Below are positions 62,895-64,000 of a stretch of DNA of 64,000 nt, piece by piece. Source of the stretch: Streptomycetaceae bacterium (GTDB taxonomy: Bacteria > Actinomycetota > Actinomycetes > Nanopelagicales > Nanopelagicaceae); contig JAIXXJ010000019.1 of the NCBI GenBank assembly GCA_027490815.1, positions 186,001 through 250,000 on the forward strand, in the 5' to 3' direction. How positions within the stretch are numbered: the first letter of the stretch is position 1; each line of letters begins with the position of its first letter. The notes beneath the pieces were generated by a model. That model made no database searches. It was not told the DNA's origin and saw nothing but the letters and a program-made list of their open reading frames with translations. The translations under genes were made by a program, and so were the position numbers.

Positions 62895-63307
62895 CACGCA
62901 GAGCCAATCTTCCAGGAGCAGATGAGCTATTTCGCTCAACCTCTCCAGCACTTTCTGCAGTTCCAACACCGACAACTACCGAAACATCAGCCCCTCTTGT
63001 TCCCCCTGCAATAGCAACACCCAAGGCACCATCTTCCAAAAAAGGTGTCCGCACTATCGCTCGCAGACGAGTAACAACGGTTGATCGCTCCCCTTCAGGC
63101 CGTGAGCGTCATGATGAAAAAATTACTGTTTATCTTTCACCAGATGAGTTATTCGATTTGGATCAGGCGAGGTTACAGATGCGTGGAGATCTAGGTTTAG
63201 CAGTTGATCGCGGTCGCATCGTTCGTGAATCTATCGCTGTCATTATTGCCGATCTCGAAGCAAAAGGTGATCAGAGTATTCTGGCTCGTCGATTGCGCGG
63301 TCAGTAA
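62891..63307 (+). CDS. Putative ribbon-helix-helix DNA-binding partner of ParA
   Basis: A 138-residue protein of no named family. Residues 1 to about 75 are Pro/Thr/Ser/Ala-rich and probably disordered, ending in a basic stretch (KKGVRTIARRRVT). Residues about 76-130 look like a ribbon-helix-helix: DEKITVYLSPDELFDLDQARLQM, then GRIVRESIAVIIADLEAKG. The ATGA overlap with parA suggests partnership; RHH partners of ParA are known from type Ib plasmid partition. It ends 3 bp from convergent xerD. Confidence 0.7.
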   Translation: MTRRANLPGADELFRSTSPALSAVPTPTTTETSAPLVPPAIATPKAPSSKKGVRTIARRRVTTVDRSPSGRERHDEKITVYLSPDELFDLDQARLQMRGDLGLAVDRGRIVRESIAVIIADLEAKGDQSILARRLRGQ

Positions 63308-63310
63308 GTC

Positions 63311-64000
63311 TTATTTCGCCCGCGGGTGAGCTAGTGAATAACTCTCTCGAACTTTATCTATCGTGATCAGTGTGTAAATTTGCGTCGTTGTTACAGATGC
63401 ATGCCCCAACAGCTCTTGCACGACACGAATATCTGCTCCTCCATCTAATAGATGAGTTGCATAAGAATGTCGAAAAACGTGTGGAGAAACATGATCAGTG
63501 ACTCCAGCTGCTTTGGCCGAATCAAGAACCATTTGCCATGCTGATTGACGTGAAATTCTTCCGCCTCGAGAGTTGAGAAACAAAGCAGTGCTATTTCCAA
63601 CTCCCTTGGCAGCAAGACCTGGACGGATTCGAACGCTGTAGTTTTCTATGGCTCTGGTAGCAAATGATCCTAGAGGAACAATTCTCTCCTTAGATCCTTT
63701 GCCGCGTAGCTTGAGAGTGGTGATTTCACCATCACTGGTTTGTGTAGTACTTAAATCATTTACATTGATCCCGATTAATTCACTAACACGTGCCCCGCTA
63801 CTGTATAAGAACTCCAGCATTGCTTGATCCCTTAAGGTGATGGGTTCGCTTTCTCTATATGCAGCTTCAATCATTGCGAGAATCTGTGTGATAGTTAACG
63901 CCTTTGGAAGACGCCTTACCGATTTTCCTGAAGCAATTTCGAGCGTTGGGTCACCTAACCCATACTCTGATTGTAAGTGCTTGAAGAAAGAGCGCAATGT
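63311..64000 (-). CDS. xerD: Tyrosine recombinase XerD (5' end outside window)
   Basis: Chromosome-dimer-resolving recombinase acting at dif. The frame is open to the window edge; about 230 residues remain, so much of the N-terminal core-binding domain is missing. The catalytic domain is complete: SGARVSELIGINVNDL (Arg), RGKGSKERIVPLG (Lys), HVFRHSYATHLLDGGAD (His-x2-Arg), LLGHASVTTTQIYT (His and Tyr). Its place beside parA-scpAB is the usual chromosomal xerD position. Confidence 0.9.
   Translation of the reverse strand, partial: TLRSFFKHLQSEYGLGDPTLEIASGKSVRRLPKALTITQILAMIEAAYRESEPITLRDQAMLEFLYSSGARVSELIGINVNDLSTTQTSDGEITTLKLRGKGSKERIVPLGSFATRAIENYSVRIRPGLAAKGVGNSTALFLNSRGGRISRQSAWQMVLDSAKAAGVTDHVSPHVFRHSYATHLLDGGADIRVVQELLGHASVTTTQIYTLITIDKVRESYSLAHPRAK

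Noticed and set aside
63311-64000. Tyrosine recombinase as a sign of an integrated element
   Set aside because: It lies in the standard chromosomal xerD-parA-scpA-scpB order and has XerD motifs; no attachment sites or phage genes are near.

Overview
The window is a gene-dense piece of a chromosome from a streamlined, fairly low-GC actinobacterium. The lineage rests on actinobacteria-specific genes: BldD, actinobacterial integration host factor (mIHF), MshC of mycothiol synthesis, PafB/PafC, GarA, FtsR, HelY, a helicase-dead PriA, and the DUF3090/SCO1664 pair. Gene order also matches actinobacterial chromosomes. The very short intergenic gaps and AT-leaning composition resemble free-living freshwater actinobacteria of the acI/Nanopelagicales type; that narrower placement is inference. 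No stretch of 300 bases lacks a gene. No insertion sequence, prophage, CRISPR array or rRNA gene was seen, and only one tRNA gene.

Layout. 1-10620: end of nusB, convergent bldD, then a pyrimidine operon pyrR-pyrB-pyrC-carA-carB-pyrK-pyrD-pyrF (every UMP step except PyrE) with a PyrR-binding hairpin beside the pyrR ribosome-binding site. 10630-19625: a fused mIHF-guanylate kinase, rpoZ, coaBC, metK, priA, def, fmt, rsmB, rpe. 19673-23478: hisE, hisG, a SerB split into an ACT-domain gene and a phosphatase gene, an ABC ATPase, ung. 23585-28929: purine permease, YczE-like and DUF554 membrane proteins, an alcohol dehydrogenase, tdk, apt and tRNA-Leu(GAG). 28973-35380: M20 peptidase, aldo/keto reductase, the phosphatase-DUF3090-SCO1664-mshC cluster, a PAC2 protein. 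35410-40354: metH, a HAD phosphatase, an Fe-S RecB-family nuclease. 40406-49721: trmI, pafB, pafC, tatA, tatC, a lipid-kinase-like gene, helY, a 5'-3' exonuclease, lnt. The proteasome/pupylation genes that sit between trmI and pafB in mycobacteria are absent here. 49747-59476 (minus strand): gcvP, a MerR gene, a bifunctional nuclease, ftsR, garA, gcvH, a CDP-alcohol phosphatidyltransferase, a cmk-der fusion, tyrA, aroH. 59758-64000: rluB, scpB, scpA, then parA with a ribbon-helix-helix partner, and the end of xerD.

The strongest genome-wide pattern concerns gene starts and ends. Nineteen genes that begin a transcription unit, or could begin one, have a TANNNT box 6-8 nt before the start codon. 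That is the geometry of leaderless actinobacterial mRNAs. Several such promoters are packed back to back in 29-51 bp between divergent genes, and most convergent genes end within 4 bp of each other, some sharing stop-codon bases. Against this background the few genes with real 5' leaders (pyrR, the purine permease, rluB, the MerR gene) carry hairpins or dyads that look regulatory.
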